A DNA stretch of 64,000 nt from Arbacia lixula (GCA_963669155.1 OZ022597.1:2290287-2354286); one strand, 5' to 3'. Positions 1-13,183 are shown, counted from the stretch's first letter. The notes: a model not told the origin generated them from the sequence alone. Program-made: numbers and translations.

Positions 1-2600
1 TTGCTTATTTTCCCCACAAATATATTTTTTATTCCTGAATGCATCAACATTTTCAAATTCATGACATATATCAATACGGTAATGATGAAACTGATCCATG
101 TATAATTATGTAAATGCTCATTGTTTTGATGAAGGAAACACTCAAATATCTATATTGTGGATGCAGAATATTGTCCTAGTCAAAACTCAATTCAAACAGT
201 GATGCAACACTTTGGCAATTGTCGACAAAAACTCTCCTGAATATAAAAAATGTCATGTTATTTTATTACATATTATTTGCTGGCTGAGACCCCCCCCCTC
301 CCCACAAAAATACAACTAAACTCAGAGTAAGAAAGTAAAATAATTTATTACAATATAAAATTGAAAATGAGAATGAGGGATATTAGGTGGGATATGTGAC
401 GAACATACATTTTATTTTAAGAACTCAAAATTAAAAATACATACCTGTTCTTTTTTAATGCTGTCTTTTTTAAACGCTTAGAAATATAACTTAAGTTCTT
501 ATCTATTCCATCCTTTAAAAGATAAGTACATTTACACTATGATCCCTTATGCCATGGTCACAACCGGCCGTCCGTGTTTTTCTACGTGGAGTTGGCAGCT
601 TGCTTTCCAACTTCTACGATCCTTCCCTGCGTCGTCCTTGCGTCCGACGCAAGGAGTTTCAGCGAAACCCGACGCAGATCATAAGCAGAGAGAAACATAT
701 ATGTATATGTGAAGGAACATCTCGGGGGAAATCAGGAAAAACCGAGCTGTACACTCTACAATGCAAAGAAGCTAGGCCATTTGAATCACCAATTACTTTA
801 CACACGCCAACACTGATTCTGATAACATGAATATACAGATATACAATGTACATGATGGGTAGCTTATATCGTTGGAGATTCACATGCAATAGAATGTCAT
901 TTGAGAAAGAAATAGTTTAAAACATTGCTTTCCTCAATTAAATACAACTATAATTATTCTGCTTCTTATAGAGAATGAATTCCATCTCGTGTTCTTGCAT
1001 CAATACTGTGCACTTCACATGCTATTACTTGCAACACAGGCGTGTACGTGTGTGACGGGGATATGTGTCGAAGAATGATCCATGCCGCCGGTCTCTTACA
1101 CTCATACATCATGGGACGACATTCCCTTATATGTGCAGTATTGAGAATTCAACGTGCTTCACATAATCCTTTAATCCTAATACTCACGGGGGTGCATTAT
1201 TCCCCCACCCCGTCAATTTTTTTGGTCGTTTCTTCCGAACACCTCAATATTTCGAAACGAACATGATTTTTTGTTCTGATGCTTCCCGCACATTTCAATA
1301 CCAAATTTATGACGATGGGACCTACCGTGCCAATATCAGATCACGTTTACCAAACACATGTCATTGAAATTTCGCTATTTTTCTATATGACTGAGCACAA
1401 TCATATGGACAAAATCATGCAGGAGATTTCCCATTTTATGTAAATACTTTTTTTAATAGGTAGTGTGAATAATTACAACACACACAAACCCACATACACC
1501 CACATTCACACACACTTACACCCAAATCGCAAAATGCGCATGACGAAAAACAATGTAATACGTGAGAAATAATTACCACTACCTATCCTTTTTTCAGGAA
1601 TTGATGAGGGATTTTTGAAAGACATTTGTACCAGAAATTGATATTCCTGAGGCTTTATCTAGTGATTTCTTGCATAAATGAGCATACATCATTGAATTTA
1701 AAAAATAAAGGCACTTTCGTTAATGTAGCTATACAACTTATAGAGTGCATAATTCTTGACCCTTATAGAAAAAATGAGGGAATCGGGCGGCCCATCGCCA
1801 TAATGCCCCCCCCCCCCCACCCCCACCCTAACATGCTTTGAAATACCCCGGTAGTATTAGGGTTAAGAGAGGTGGTGTCATTCCTTATTCAAAAGTATTC
1901 ATGCATGCAATCCAACTTTTCATGAAATAATTCAACAATCATGATATGCCTTGTGCTCTGTCCAAGCTATCTTGATAGTTAGAATGACTGCGTGATATAC
2001 TATCTCTCTCTCTCTGTGGGTGCTTTGTTGTGTGACGTAGGCGATCGTGGAGTGCCACACAGTTGTCTGTACTGAGCTCTTTGTATCAATTGCATATCAT
2101 GGTAAACCAGTCAGTCAGGATGCTTATCAACTTAATAATCCTTCTTCCCATGCCCCATACCCCTGATTCTTTTTCATCAATCCAAACTCTTTCAAGTAAA
2201 CTTTACACAGTATACGACGTACAAAATCTCAACCTTCAGACTCCTGTCTCACATATCAGTTTCATAATATACATACATGATAATGAAACATTCTTCTTTG
2301 TGTGACATAACATACACAGCTATGACTTGAGTCATATGTCACAAGTTAGGTAAATACTCGTTCTAGGCATATCTGAATATGATCCGCTATTACGGTGAAC
2401 ATGTCTATACTGACTGTCCAATGGGTGGATACAAAATACCTTTTGTTCCCCTGCATCAGTTTTAAACTAATGCTCAATACCCCAAAGGAGATGCAGTCCG
2501 CTGGTTCAATAATGATGTGCGAGTTTCGGCATGTAAACAATTAAGATTGGCGGTCATTTCTGACCAGTCAATCCTAAAGCTCGCAGCTTAATCAAGAGAG
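1..2600. other. Intergenic, no gene recognised
   Basis: I see no recognisable coding region here. Open frames are short and without family motifs. There is a CA-rich stretch near 1470-1530, a C-rich tract near 1806-1825 and a short CT run near 2003-2016. The segment at 545-690 is GC-richer than its surroundings and contains an internal inverted repeat around 630-655; it may be the end of a mobile element, but I cannot name the family. Confidence 0.5.
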
Positions 2601-2649
2601 AGATGTGTCGCTGATATTTATATAGGACATGTGTGGAGTTACCCCGGTG

Positions 2650-3098
2650 TTCCTCTGTGGAAAAGTCCACCCTTCAATGGCCTCTCCTTAAAGAGAGATG
2701 TAGCGTTGATTAGTTGAGCAACCTCTGCGCGTTCTCTTCAAACCGTTCCAAAGCCCATCCGTTAATTCATCGTGACCTTTTTTTAGGGAAGATTTAGCGT
2801 TGATTTGTTGCGCTAGCTCAGCGGACTCTCTCTCTCCCTTACCATTTTGTCAAGTTTCACAAAAGTCCATCCTATAATGGCATCTCTGGTAGGAGAGATT
2901 TCTTTTCCATTTGTCAAATTCTTGTTCATTTGTCAAGCTGGCTGCGCGGATTAATTATCTCCCTCACTCATCCTTCGTTAAGTCGTGGCAAAGTCCATCC
3001 TACAGTCTATAGTGACCACTCTTTTAGGTAGATTTAGCCTAGTGTTCATTTGTTGAGCTCCGCGAGTTCTCGACAGTCTCCCTCACTCATTCTACTTT
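2650..3098. repeat. Degenerate tandem repeat next to TMEM53-like sequence
   Basis: About four diverged units of roughly 110-140 bp. Recurring pieces are AAAGTCCATCC (near 2666, 2752, 2864 and 2991), TAGCGTTGAT (near 2701 and 2796) and TCTCCCTCACTCAT (near 2959 and 3077). The array ends immediately beside the stop codon of the TMEM53-like reading frame. Confidence 0.6.
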
Positions 3099-3101
3099 GA
3101 T

Positions 3102-3326
3102 TCAGCCTGCTTTGGCGCTTCCTACAGTAGCGTCCCCGCCGACGACGGAATTCTTATTCGCAAAGTGGGGAGCTCTGCAACACTTGACGTGAAGGTCGCT
3201 CTCCAGATGCTTGCGCCACTGCTCGACCAACTCGTCGTTTCCCTTGGCCGTGGCGATCGGGTCATCGCGAGAGAAGAGGTTCAGGGTGGGCGCCTTGACC
3301 GGGCGGTCAGTAGAGATCTCATTCAC
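3102..3326 (-). pseudogene. TMEM53-like (DUF829) last exon
   Basis: Reads VNEISTDRPVKAPTLNLFSR and continues DDPIATAKGNDELVEQWRK to a TGA at 3102-3104. In the TMEM53/DUF829 alpha/beta-hydrolase family this region carries the conserved pattern of an aromatic or Leu, then S-R-x-D-x-I and an acidic helix, which is seen here. The family's later W-x-x-S-x-H-V-x-H segment appears only in decayed form (KCCRAPHF). The exon starts after a good acceptor (CTTCAG at 3327-3332) in phase 0, matching the donor of the upstream exon. It is the 3' part of a two-exon remnant. Confidence 0.6.
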
Positions 3327-3738
3327 CTGAAGGACGTACAATGCAGAACAATAGGACCGTTAATAAACTCTGCTTTGTTTCTTTGGAAATTCTTACGGAA
3401 TTCTCGCTTTCCTTCAGACATTAATAAATCATTATGAATTATGATTCCCCAAGATGTAAATTACTGATGAGTTTATGCCTTGTAAAATGTTAGAAATATG
3501 TGGCTTGTTTGAGACCGAATCTCCGCGAGACTAGACGGGTCTCCGAGAAGTCATCGTGAATTCGAAAGTGTTTGATTTTTTTTCAAGTCTCCTGTAAGTC
3601 TCTGTAACTTATCTATGCTTTCCTTGCGACATCTCCACCAATGAGACGGACCTTTAACTCTTACATTACCATTCCCTGAAAACCACATTGGCTATATCTT
3701 CACGCCAATGCTCACGAGAGTTCACCCTTCAAGCTCAC

Positions 3739-4145
3739 CTTGACTATGCTATCCATGGTGTACTTGTTGGTCAGCCAATAGTACTCTGCAACCCTCTTGA
3801 TGACAAACTGCGTAAAGGAGTTGTTGGCGGCCTGCGAGTAGATACCCTCGTAGCTATCCCTGGAGAGAATACAACTGTGCAGGATCTGATCAACGATGCG
3901 GTAACGCACCGACGCATAGGCCTAACGGCTACTCCGCTCCGCAGACGCGCGCTTCTTCTCCCTCTGATGCATCCATCAGGTCGAGCATCTCGGCGTACAC
4001 GTGGCTGCTGACGGAGAAGGCATTGACAAGGAGAGGACGTGTGTCGCCGTCCGTGACATAATCCAGGATCTTCCGCGCGATCTCCTTGGCGTTGGCGGGC
4101 CAGGCGATATCGATGGGTCGCGTCTTGACCACCAGTACATCGAAT
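3739..4145 (-). pseudogene. TMEM53-like (DUF829) exon with frameshift
   Basis: The acceptor is TTCTAG just above 4145 and the donor is AAG|GTGAGC at 3737-3738. The first part reads FDVLVVKTRPIDIAWPANAK and then RPLLVNAFSVSSHVYAEMLD, matching the DUF829 pattern G-x-D-V-L-x-V ... RPLLVHxFSxGG. The usual GG is SS here. The second part, in another frame, reads YASVRYRIVDQILHS ... SYEGIYSQ, which aligns with the family's R-I-x-G-Q-I-F-D-S block. Between them about 40 bp (roughly 3910-3950) holds a frame change and stop codons in the relevant frames; it is too short for a normal intron. No N-terminal exon with the family's L-x-G-W-x-G start was found upstream. Most likely a pseudogene; a sequencing or allelic indel is the alternative. 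Confidence 0.6.
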
Positions 4146-4293
4146 CTAGAACTAAAAATAATATACAACATTGAAACATGTATCACATCAGCATATGACT
4201 TAATATAGGAAAACATAAATAGTGACTGATCGGCAATAGCGACGATTAATAAAAAGCGGCACAACATGAGTATTGCAGAGATGTAAGTATAAA

Positions 4294-4296
<3 letters not shown>

Positions 4297-4343
<47 letters not shown>
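4297..4343. repeat. (GATT)n microsatellite
   Basis: A run of TGAT/TTGA tetranucleotide repeats of about 47 bp. It sits at the edge of a dispersed repeat that also carries TTGATTGATTGATTGAT at its other copy near 19588. Confidence 0.9.
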
Positions 4344-4344
<1 letters not shown>

Positions 4345-4625
4345 AAGAAATTGACGACACTACTAAAACTTGAGTGTCATAAGTGTCGAACAGTTCATCT
4401 AAAAAGATTATACAATTCAAGTTTCCCCTAGTGTGATTTGCAGAATTTGAGCAGGACAATAAATCAGAAATTAATCAATATGTTAACTACTTCCTCGGGA
4501 TAACTTCCCTACTCTTTATGAAAAGAGAAGCTGGTTCTTTAACGTGCCAATTGTGTAACTCTCCTTTACACGGGACCGACGGTTTAAAGTCTCCTCCGAA
4601 AGACTAGGCAATTGGAATAAAATAC
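4344..4625. repeat. Dispersed repeat, copy 1
   Basis: Shares long stretches with 19605-19860, including TATGTTAACTACT, CGGGATAACTTCCCT, AAAAGAGAAGC, TTCTTTAACATG/CGTGC and CACGGGACCGAC. Both copies start with a TTGA repeat. The family is probably a retroelement-derived interspersed repeat; no ORF is seen. Confidence 0.65.
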
Positions 4626-4699
4626 CTTGCCCAAGGGTATACCTGTTGTGATTGGGATACGAGCAGTTTCCCACTTAAAATGTAGTGTAAAGATTGATC

Positions 4700-7300
4700 T
4701 TCTTTATAATATCTCTAAATAATGTCTTGAGGTCAGGACAATCAAAAAGTTGATACACATATTTGCAAGTTCAACTTATTCAAGGAGAATGTGTTTAATT
4801 GTTAGTGTATAATTACATTATATGCATTGAGGTGGATTTTCTACTGCAAATAAGTATGCATGAGTCAAATGAGGATGCCGAATACGAGCACGGGTCAAGT
4901 ATAAACAATGCAGAAAAAGGTTTACCCGTAAAATCCTCAGTGGCTTGATAAATTGGGTACACCTGTGTAAAAAGAACATGCAGATAAATAAAATAATTAC
5001 ACCGTGGAGCTAAAGCTGCTAACTTATTTTATTCTATGTTGCGCCAGGTAAAGAGTATTCAGAGAGGAGGAATGCTGTTTGTCACATTGTGGGGTTCTTC
5101 ATAAATGAAATAAATTAGGAATGAAAATCGGAACTAATGTTTATATAGTTTCAAAATGACTCTTGAATTATAAGGAATGCATGAAATAATCAGATTATAA
5201 TGAAACGTAAATTTAATAACATGCACATAGCAATTGAATTGAACAGTGAAATGTTGCCTCAATACAATAATCTTTAAATAGGAATGAGGATGTATAAACA
5301 ATCAAATATTTTCCGATTGACCGTATCTACTAGTCATATATATATATATATCAAAAGTAATGAATTAAATTATGGGTTTACATCAAACTATCTTCGGTAC
5401 AGATATCAAAACCTGGAACCTGGATATGGCCGGTTGATAATGTTCAGCGCAGTGTGCGTCAATATAACCCGGTTACCTTGACGACGCGATCGCGATAACG
5501 TTGATTTTTGAAGCGTGAGTTCATCAAAAGACCCGCTGTCGGGGTTACACGGTAGGACGTCGATGCCCGAGCTGAGGTGGTTAATTGTAGTTGCGATCCT
5601 CGTTGCTCGGCGACGTCGATGAGGGAGACCAGGAAACCGAACAGTCACCGCCCGGTCTGGGTGTAAGCTCACGTGATGGCTGAACCCTTGATTACGGCTG
5701 AAATAGTTACACCGCATCATAAATATACATTCAACCCAAGTATAACTTGTACGCTTTAAATTTATATCTTGTAAAGCACACGACATCTTAAAAAGACAAT
5801 AATCACACCATTTGGTTTACCAAATAGACTTCACAAAAAAAACAGCAACCGGATATCTCTTCGATATCTCCAATTAGCATAAAAGCCATTTTACTAGCAT
5901 AATAATGTCCAGTGCTAGAATGATTCATATCTCTGCTATGTACAATACTTCCATTTAACCAGCAACCATTACTAATGACCGCTTGTAAACAAAATGCGTA
6001 AGTTGCATAAACCATTGATTATCAAAACATATAGCCACGATAAAGTAGTTCTCATTTTCATCCCAATATAAATATATGCCGTAAATACACGGTGGTACCA
6101 ATCAATGAGAAATACCCAACAATATAGGCTTCCTCAAAGTTCGACATGGCTGACATAATGTGGCCGACTTTTGTTACTTGCCAAAAGAGTGCGCTTATGA
6201 CATTTGACTACTAATTAAACAACATTTCAGTTTTTGCTGAAAAATACATACGTTCAGTTTCCGAACCTGAAAAAATCATTCAATTTGAAATGGTAATTTT
6301 CGTGTCAGAAATTGTTTGCATTTAAAATATTCACTTCAGTTGAAAGCACTGATTTTTAGAAAGCCAAACGTCAATCTGAAAGACTTGCCTATACAGAAAT
6401 TAAACAGTTGTAGAAACCCCCCGCAAACTGGCATGTTTCAGACTTACAGTTATTTTGAAGAATTGAAGACCCTGTTGCCTGCCTCCACACGACGGCCGTC
6501 TATTGCACTTCCCGCTCATGACAGCAGAAACAGTGGCAGCTAGAGTTGGGGCGGATACACTCACTCTCATGCAGCAATTAGTCCCCAGACTTCCCCGACT
6601 CTCTCCCGCACACAGGACTCCTCCCCGTGGGTGACAAAACTGGTCTTTCGTCAATCACGACAAAAAGATGATCACACCCACTCCCTCAAACTCATGTACT
6701 CTCGGACCCTCGTTCCATCATACCAAAACAAAATCTACCAATCATGTTCTCCCATATGTGCTCACTTCACTTACTATTACATAATACCCTTAGGGCAAAA
6801 TCAGGCAAACCGAAAAAACGCGGGTAACAATAAATTAGGCACGGCTCCTAGCTGCGAAAAGGATAGACAAAAGAATTAAGAATGCGATGCATCCAGTGCG
6901 CCACAGAGCCTAGGTTACCTGTATTATAAAACATATGGTATAAGGGCTTTTAGAAGATGAGTCGAATTAACTCGGCCATGTGGTGTTAAAGCTATTACAA
7001 AAGAAACACATTACTGAGCAACGTGGCTTCCATTGCCAGTCAGTTAACCTTTGTAATTTGGCTTACATTTTATTTTGACACTGTATACAAGTTGATTTTA
7101 AAAGAATTACGAGACTAATCGTTCTGAACATGCTGAATGTGGGCTGGTAATGAGTTCTGGGTTGCTGGACCTAAACAACGGGCTGACTTGGAAAGAGTAT
7201 TTTGTATTTAACTTTTCACATGTGGAAATAACAGGTTGAAGGGTATTGCACTGATGAATTTCAGCATTCAATGAAAACATGTGCATGAGATAAGATGGTT
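4700..7300. other. Intergenic, no gene recognised
   Basis: No coding family is recognised on either strand. Several open frames exist, such as around 5406-5786, but they have no conserved motifs and no splice-consistent partners. The missing 5' exon of the TMEM53-like sequence was looked for here and not found. Confidence 0.45.
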
Positions 7301-7355
7301 TGAACAGTATCTACGCATTAAACAGGCCATTTGCATCGTATTTATATCAAAAACA

Positions 7356-8500
7356 TTAAGCAACGTTCGAACAGGGGTAACGAAGATTCAAGGTAATGAG
7401 AACTGGCACATAATACGGAGGAGTCTGTTCTGTATAAACATGGACCCTGACTAATTTAGAAGGATGCAACGAACCCCATAACGCATTGTAATTAGCGATG
7501 TAAGGCACTATGAATGCATTGTACATCATTAACAAGAATTTACGTGGAATAGTGAGTTTCAGATTATTCATGATACCAATGTTACGTGATATTTTTCCGC
7601 AGACAAAATTTATATGTTTATCCCAACATAAATACATATCTACAAGCACTCCAAGATATGTAACCACAGAACATTGCTTAATTCTAATGTTGTTGATGTA
7701 TAAGGGATCATCATTATAACAAGTATTTAGGTCTTGCCTATGTCTGAAAACAACAAATGGAGTTTTCACAATGTTTAGAGATAATCTATTGCACAAAAGC
7801 TAATTGTGAACATGCATTAAATGAACATTCACTTTATTGATCAAAATGTAACTGCTTTCCTCAGAGGCAACTAAAGCAGTGTCGACTGCAAAAAGAACCT
7901 AGTCAAAAGGATGTGGGAAATTTATGATATCATTGATATTAGAACCAATAAAGGACCAAGTAGTGAACCCTGTGGTACACCAGGTGTAAGAAACATGAAA
8001 TCAGAAGTATGTGAGTTATGCACAGTGTATTATTTTCTGTCAGCTAGATATCCTTGAAACCAAAGAAGTGGTATGCCCCGAATCCCGTAAAAACGCAATT
8101 TTGCTAATAGTATTGTATGCGACAGGGTATCAAATGCTAATTTGATAAATCCATAAAAATAGCTATTGCATGCTTATTCAGACACAATTCAGGATTTTAT
8201 CATAAAGATTGATTAAAGCATATTCGGTAGAGCAATTCGTTCTCAACCCGTATTGGTTGGAACAAAGGATATATTACACATGGATACGATTGTAAACAAC
8301 TCTCTCGAGTACCTTGGAAAATAATGGAAGGAAAGAAGTGGGTCTATATTTCCTACAATCTGAAGTGAGGTCTTTCTTGAATATGGGTACAACTTTTGCG
8401 ATTTTCATTTTGGAGGGGAATACATCAGTTTGTATTGACAGATTGCATATGTGTGCCAAAGGTCTGCGAATAAAGTATGTACAAGGTTTTACAATAGCAC
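7356..8500 (-). mobile_element. Decayed non-LTR retrotransposon reverse transcriptase (CR1/Jockey-like)
   Basis: Read on the minus strand, the RT starts near 8459 with KIAKVVPIFKK and a decayed YRPxSxLPxxSKxLE block. Scattered frames through 7900-8280 keep pieces such as GIRGIPLLWFQGYLADRK, TPGVPQGSLLGPLL and FAVDT, a mutated FADDT catalytic box. The C-terminal part at 7356-7796 includes VTYLGVLVDMYLCWDKHI and the region after it. Multiple frameshifts and stops and a lost catalytic Asp show that it is dead. Confidence 0.8.
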
Positions 8501-8599
8501 AAGATATGTTGTCATATCCGAGACTTTTACCGTTACGAAAACTTTTTAGTATTTGAATTACTTCTGGTTCGGTGACAGGCTTAAGATTTAAAGAAATAA

Positions 8600-9795
8600 T
8601 AAAGAAAAAGAATTCCTAAAGAACTAGTATCATTAAAGGCGTTAGCCAATATATATTATCAATCAAGTTGCACAATCTTTTGTTACACGAGTTCGAAGAG
8701 GCTTCGTCCTGCCTAGGAGGATATCCTGAGAGACCAATTTCGTGCTCTCTCAAGCACCTCCTAAGTTGGGGAAAAAATAGGGGGAAAATTTAGGAGGAAT
8801 TTCGGAATATTACCCTCACACGGCAACAGGGCCCTTTACTGGTCCTTTCCGCGTTTAGGCAAGCTGACCATTGCGCAATTTTTGGTCTAGTCAGTAAGGT
8901 GTCGGAACTGGATTCCGCACGAAGAGTAGTTTATTCCTACACCAGTTGCGTTCATTGTAGCACAATATAATACATGTATTTGACGCGTTTGGTTCTTTGA
9001 TCGAGGGAGGTCCGCCGCCAAATATGCAAGACAAATTTCGGATGCATTCAGAGGAATATATATCCTGTATGCGCAGAAGATTTCAGAGCCACTACATGTA
9101 CTAAAGAGCATGTGCGTTGGTAGAACATCGTATAATGATACGATTCTGTGAATTTCAGACTACATGTATATTATTGCTTCGTTTCTTGATAAATCGAGAA
9201 TACTGTCGAAAACATGTCAGAGAAATGCCTCCATATCGCACATTCGGCAATCACATTTCCTTACAAATATGCTGTAAATTGTTTATCGAGTGTTTCACCT
9301 TCCATGGAAACAACCTCGATTTCATGTGTGTAGATGTGCGAAAAAGCTATGGACCAAATTCTTTCTGAAATTTGATTAAAATTTCCCTTAGCTCACCCCT
9401 ATCTAATTTCCAGTATGTAATTTCAGCTATGAACGCCCATCGGAGGCTGAACGGTTGACATATTTTTCAAACCAGATTTTCTTTTGTTATTCAGAGGAAG
9501 GCACTGCCCAATTAGAAATAATGCAACACCTAAATGTCTTGAGTTTTTACGAGGCGGCGGTCATCATAGATCAAAGGAAGTCTATCCGAGCGCAGTCAAT
9601 CCATGATAGATCCATGGTCTAGTATATGAATGTAGACTCTTCGCTACAAACAGGGGTGTTACAAAACGTAAACAAGGATAGTTGTACACTTTTTCTGTCG
9701 TGAAGCTTTTCCTGTGATATTTCATACATGTTGTCATTAGCGTATAATGCAGATTCATGTCGAGTTTCATGACGTTTGTAAAAGGGTTATCCTAC
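8600..9795. other. Intergenic, nothing recognised
   Basis: No gene or named repeat was recognised. A short GC-richer patch near 8690-8770 contains local self-complementarity (GAGGCTTCGTCC / GGAGGATATCC) but no clear structure. Confidence 0.4.
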
Positions 9796-9800
9796 ATGTA

Positions 9801-10474
9801 CAGTTGAGGCCAAAAGTTTACATGCACTCATAGAATTCAGTGAAATTTGTTCGCCAGCTTGCCAACCGTCGTAAAATTTACGATATCTTCAGAAATATAA
9901 ATACTACCATGAAGAATTTGGTATCAAATGAAAGAGCGTGTTAAGATATTTTACATTATTGGAATGCCATAGGGAATAAATTATATTTCAGGAGGATTTT
10001 TTTTTTGATGAAAAAAAGTAATATTCATTCCAAATGTATTATATTGTTTGTTATTATACATGTACTGCATTTTAAAACATCGTTTCATAGAAATATATGT
10101 CAAATCCGTGATACATATTACATTTTCTATCATTATATGTCACCACTGAACAAAAAAGTGTCATCTGAATGAAATGTTTGTGTTGAGAAGTAACTAGCAC
10201 AAATATGAAATGTTTTTTTTCAATTTTTTTTTTTAATTTGTCTAAAATATGAAGATTTGGGGGGGGGGGGGGGGGGGGGGTATTACACCTAAACATTTTT
10301 CAGCTCCTGATGACAAAGCAATATGATGAAGGGGCATGACATACTCATTTGTTTGATATCAAATTCGTCACGATAGCACAAATATTTTATAAGATACAGT
10401 CAATTTTATGATGTTTGGCAAGTGTCAACTTTCCTTTAAATTTCCTGGGTGTATGTAAACTTCTGGCCTCAACT
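9801..10474. mobile_element. Non-autonomous Tc1-like element, copy 1
   Basis: The left end reads CAGTTGAGGCCAAAAGTTTA after a TA. The right end reads TAAACTTCTGGCCTCAACTT, its inverted complement. Tc1-type elements start with CAGT and insert at TA. There is no transposase frame. A second copy with the same ends and internal sequence is at 25464-26107. A run of about 23 G interrupts this copy near 10258. Confidence 0.75.
10258..10280. repeat. Poly-G tract
   Basis: An uninterrupted run of about 23 G inside the Tc1-like element. It is absent from the second copy at the matching place, so it arose after dispersal. It could form a G-quadruplex or be an assembly length artefact. Confidence 0.85.
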
Positions 10475-10519
10475 TTCATCTAGAGTACAATTGATATAAA
10501 ACAATACAGTAAACAGCAT

Positions 10520-12304
10520 GCTTTATTTCCCCAATTAACCTTTATTTCAGCTAACAGCTCAAACTGTGTTTACAATAATAATTTTGAAAACAATACATGG
10601 ATATATATATATATAATTGCAATAAATGCTATTCAAAATAACAGTTTAGATAATGTGTTGAACACTTTTAATAATGTACTGTATGTAGTACACAACACTC
10701 TCTGATATGCAGTACTGATTACATCTGATTAAAAACCTTGCATATGTGTAATTTTTAAACGTAATTCAATATTACACAGTAGAGATTACAGCAGAATTGC
10801 AAACAATCCTTGTAAAAAATGTTCACTTCAAAATGTTTGATTAATTTTTAGCTTTTGAATACACATTAGGTTCACTTTTCTACAGAACACATCTTTTTTT
10901 TTATTCCATTGAGATGTCTTCAAACTTGAGCATAATGTACCAAGTTTGAGATAATCTGAATAACATATCATATCAAAGAACAACAAAATGACTACCCCAA
11001 TCTACTTGAACCATCCTAGTACTGCTATATGGGGACATTTGGGATACAAAAAACGATTAAAAGGTACAAAACAACACAAAAAAATCATATTGGAAGAAAA
11101 GAAGACAAAAACAAATCAAATAAACATCATTCAAAACATTTTCTGACATGTTCAAGTGAAAAAAAAAGGAAAAAAGAAAGAAAGACAACGATTTAAGAGA
11201 AGGGGGAATATACAAAGAGTAAAATCCACTTTCCCATTGAAAGACTCTGTGAGACATTTTTAAATTTCTAAATTAAACCATAAAATAAAATGTTACTTCA
11301 TGATGGTTTTGCCAACTAATATATGAATATAACAACAAACAATAATATAGACTCGCTTCCAGGCTGTGATACACTTTGATTTCAAACTGACGAATATAGA
11401 CTATTTATAGACTAATCCTCTTTTTTTTTTTCATTCTCCTCTTTGAAGTTCATATTTTGGCGAGCCAAATTAGAAAATAGGATTGACTAGTCTAATGCAA
11501 TCAGATTTGTCCATTGAATAGTTTGGATTAAAAATAAAATCCCCCAGAGCCTGGAAGCCAAGCTAACAAGGATATACATTACCTAAACAATTTATGCAAA
11601 GAATAAGCCATACTGAAGTCTGGAATGAATAGGCAACAAAGATGATTACAAAATCAAAAGCATATACGGCAAAGAATAATTTGAAGATTAATCTGTTTAT
11701 AAAAGCAAAATAAATGAAACAAAGCAGATATTGAACACACAAAGTATTGCGTATGAGGATTCTACAAAACATTGCAACTTTTGATATTGTTTATCATTCT
11801 CCGAAAAGTACAAAAATATATATTTCGATTACTTTCAAAACAGCTCGAATGATTTCAGATGATTACACTTTCACGAAAGACACAAATATATGAATTACTT
11901 TGAGTTGTACATATGTGGAAGATTTTCATACGGATTTGCACGTTATTTGGGATGTTGATTTCAAAATGATATCCCTCATACTCATTTCTAGTGGCAAATC
12001 TGGGTTTTTTGTTATTCATATACATTTAATTAAAAGTAAAATTGGAGGCTCTTGTATCATATCTGCACCTTACTTAAGATGTTGATGAAGCGTACACAAC
12101 ACTCAACATGATATCCCTCGCATTCCTTCCTAGTTGTGAATCTTGGTTTCTTATTATTCATATACATTGAATTAAACTTCAAATTTGAATCTCTCATATA
12201 ATCTCCCTAGTTGATAAAGCATAACACCAATCTCAAGAGTATTCAGACATCCACGCTAGTTTCAACATCATGCAGAAAGGTGAAGCACCAAACGCGTACG
12301 ATGA
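10520..12304 (-). other. Probable 3' UTR of the RPTP gene
   Basis: AT-rich, non-coding sequence downstream of the last acceptor-defined exon. Candidate AATAAA signals on the minus strand occur at 10522-10527, 10541-10546 and near 10900. No gene or clear TE is seen inside. Two diverged copies of about 120 bp lie at 11958-12075 and 12107-12225 (shared core TATTCATATACATT). The extent is inferred and transcript evidence is lacking. Confidence 0.4.
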
Positions 12305-12385
12305 TTAAACGGGAGCTTGAGTTGCCTTGAGTCGGTGATGTTGATTCAGTTTCCTTTTGCTCTGTTTATATCTGCAGTCTTGAGT
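12305..12385 (-). other. RPTP terminal exon, probably 3' UTR start
   Basis: A very strong acceptor lies just above 12385: a long pyrimidine tract ending CCTCCCTCGCAG. The exon has a short open frame ending TAA at 12305-12307 (TQDCRYKQSKRKLN...). With the standard donor of the preceding exon (13221) the stop codon has already occurred, so this exon would be untranslated. A weak alternative donor in that exon would read a different short tail from here. I favour UTR. Confidence 0.5.
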
Positions 12386-12495
12386 CTGCGAGGGAGGAAG
12401 AGAGGGGAAAGAATTCAGATCGGTTTGAGTTCTAGTTCATTAAGTCTCATTTATTGACCAACAATTTCTAATGGTATAGGATTCATTAATTAGTA

Positions 12496-12553
12496 ATTTG
12501 TAAAGAGTAATTAGTCATTAGTCATTAGTCATTAGTCATTAGTCATTAGTCAT
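12496..12553. repeat. 7-bp microsatellite (ATTAGTC)n
   Basis: Seven or eight copies of the heptamer ATTAGTC in the last RPTP intron. Confidence 0.85.
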
Positions 12554-12895
12554 TGACCTAGATGCACCATCTTCTTTGTCTTGCTTCTTTTCTTATTTTC
12601 CTCTTTTCTAAGCACATAGAGACCCTGTCAAGGGTATTATGGGCTATACATGAATGGCGCTATTATTTCACAAACAACAACACATTAAGAAACAAAGATT
12701 TTTTTTTAAAAGGACAATAATCATGTAGAACTAAAGTGAAGGCATTAGCAAGAAAAAGCAAGAAAGGCACAAAACTTGAAAGTAAGAGAGAAGAGAGAAA
12801 GCAAGAGAGAAAGAACAAAAGAAAAAAAAGGAGAGAGGGAGGAAAGAGAAGAAACAGTAGAGAACAGAGATAGAGAGGACAAGAGCACATAAAGA

Positions 12896-13034
12896 ACAAG
12901 TGAGAGAGAGAGAGATAGAAAGAGATAGAAAGAAAGAGAGAGAGAGAAAGATAGAAAGAGAGAGAGAGAGATAGATAGAAAGAGATAGAAAGAAAGAGAG
13001 AGAGAGAAAGATAGAAAGAGAGAGAGAGATAGAT

Positions 13035-13079
<45 letters not shown>

Positions 13080-13085
13080 TATAAA

Positions 13086-13183
<98 letters not shown>

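Noticed and set aside
5406..5786. 126-codon Arg-rich frame considered as the missing TMEM53-like 5' exon
   Set aside because: It lacks the family's L-x-G-W-x-G start and has no phase-compatible donor.
12305..12385. C-terminal coding tail TQDCRYKQSKRKLN
   Set aside because: With the strong GTGAGT donor of exon 45 the TGA comes first; kept only as an alternative.
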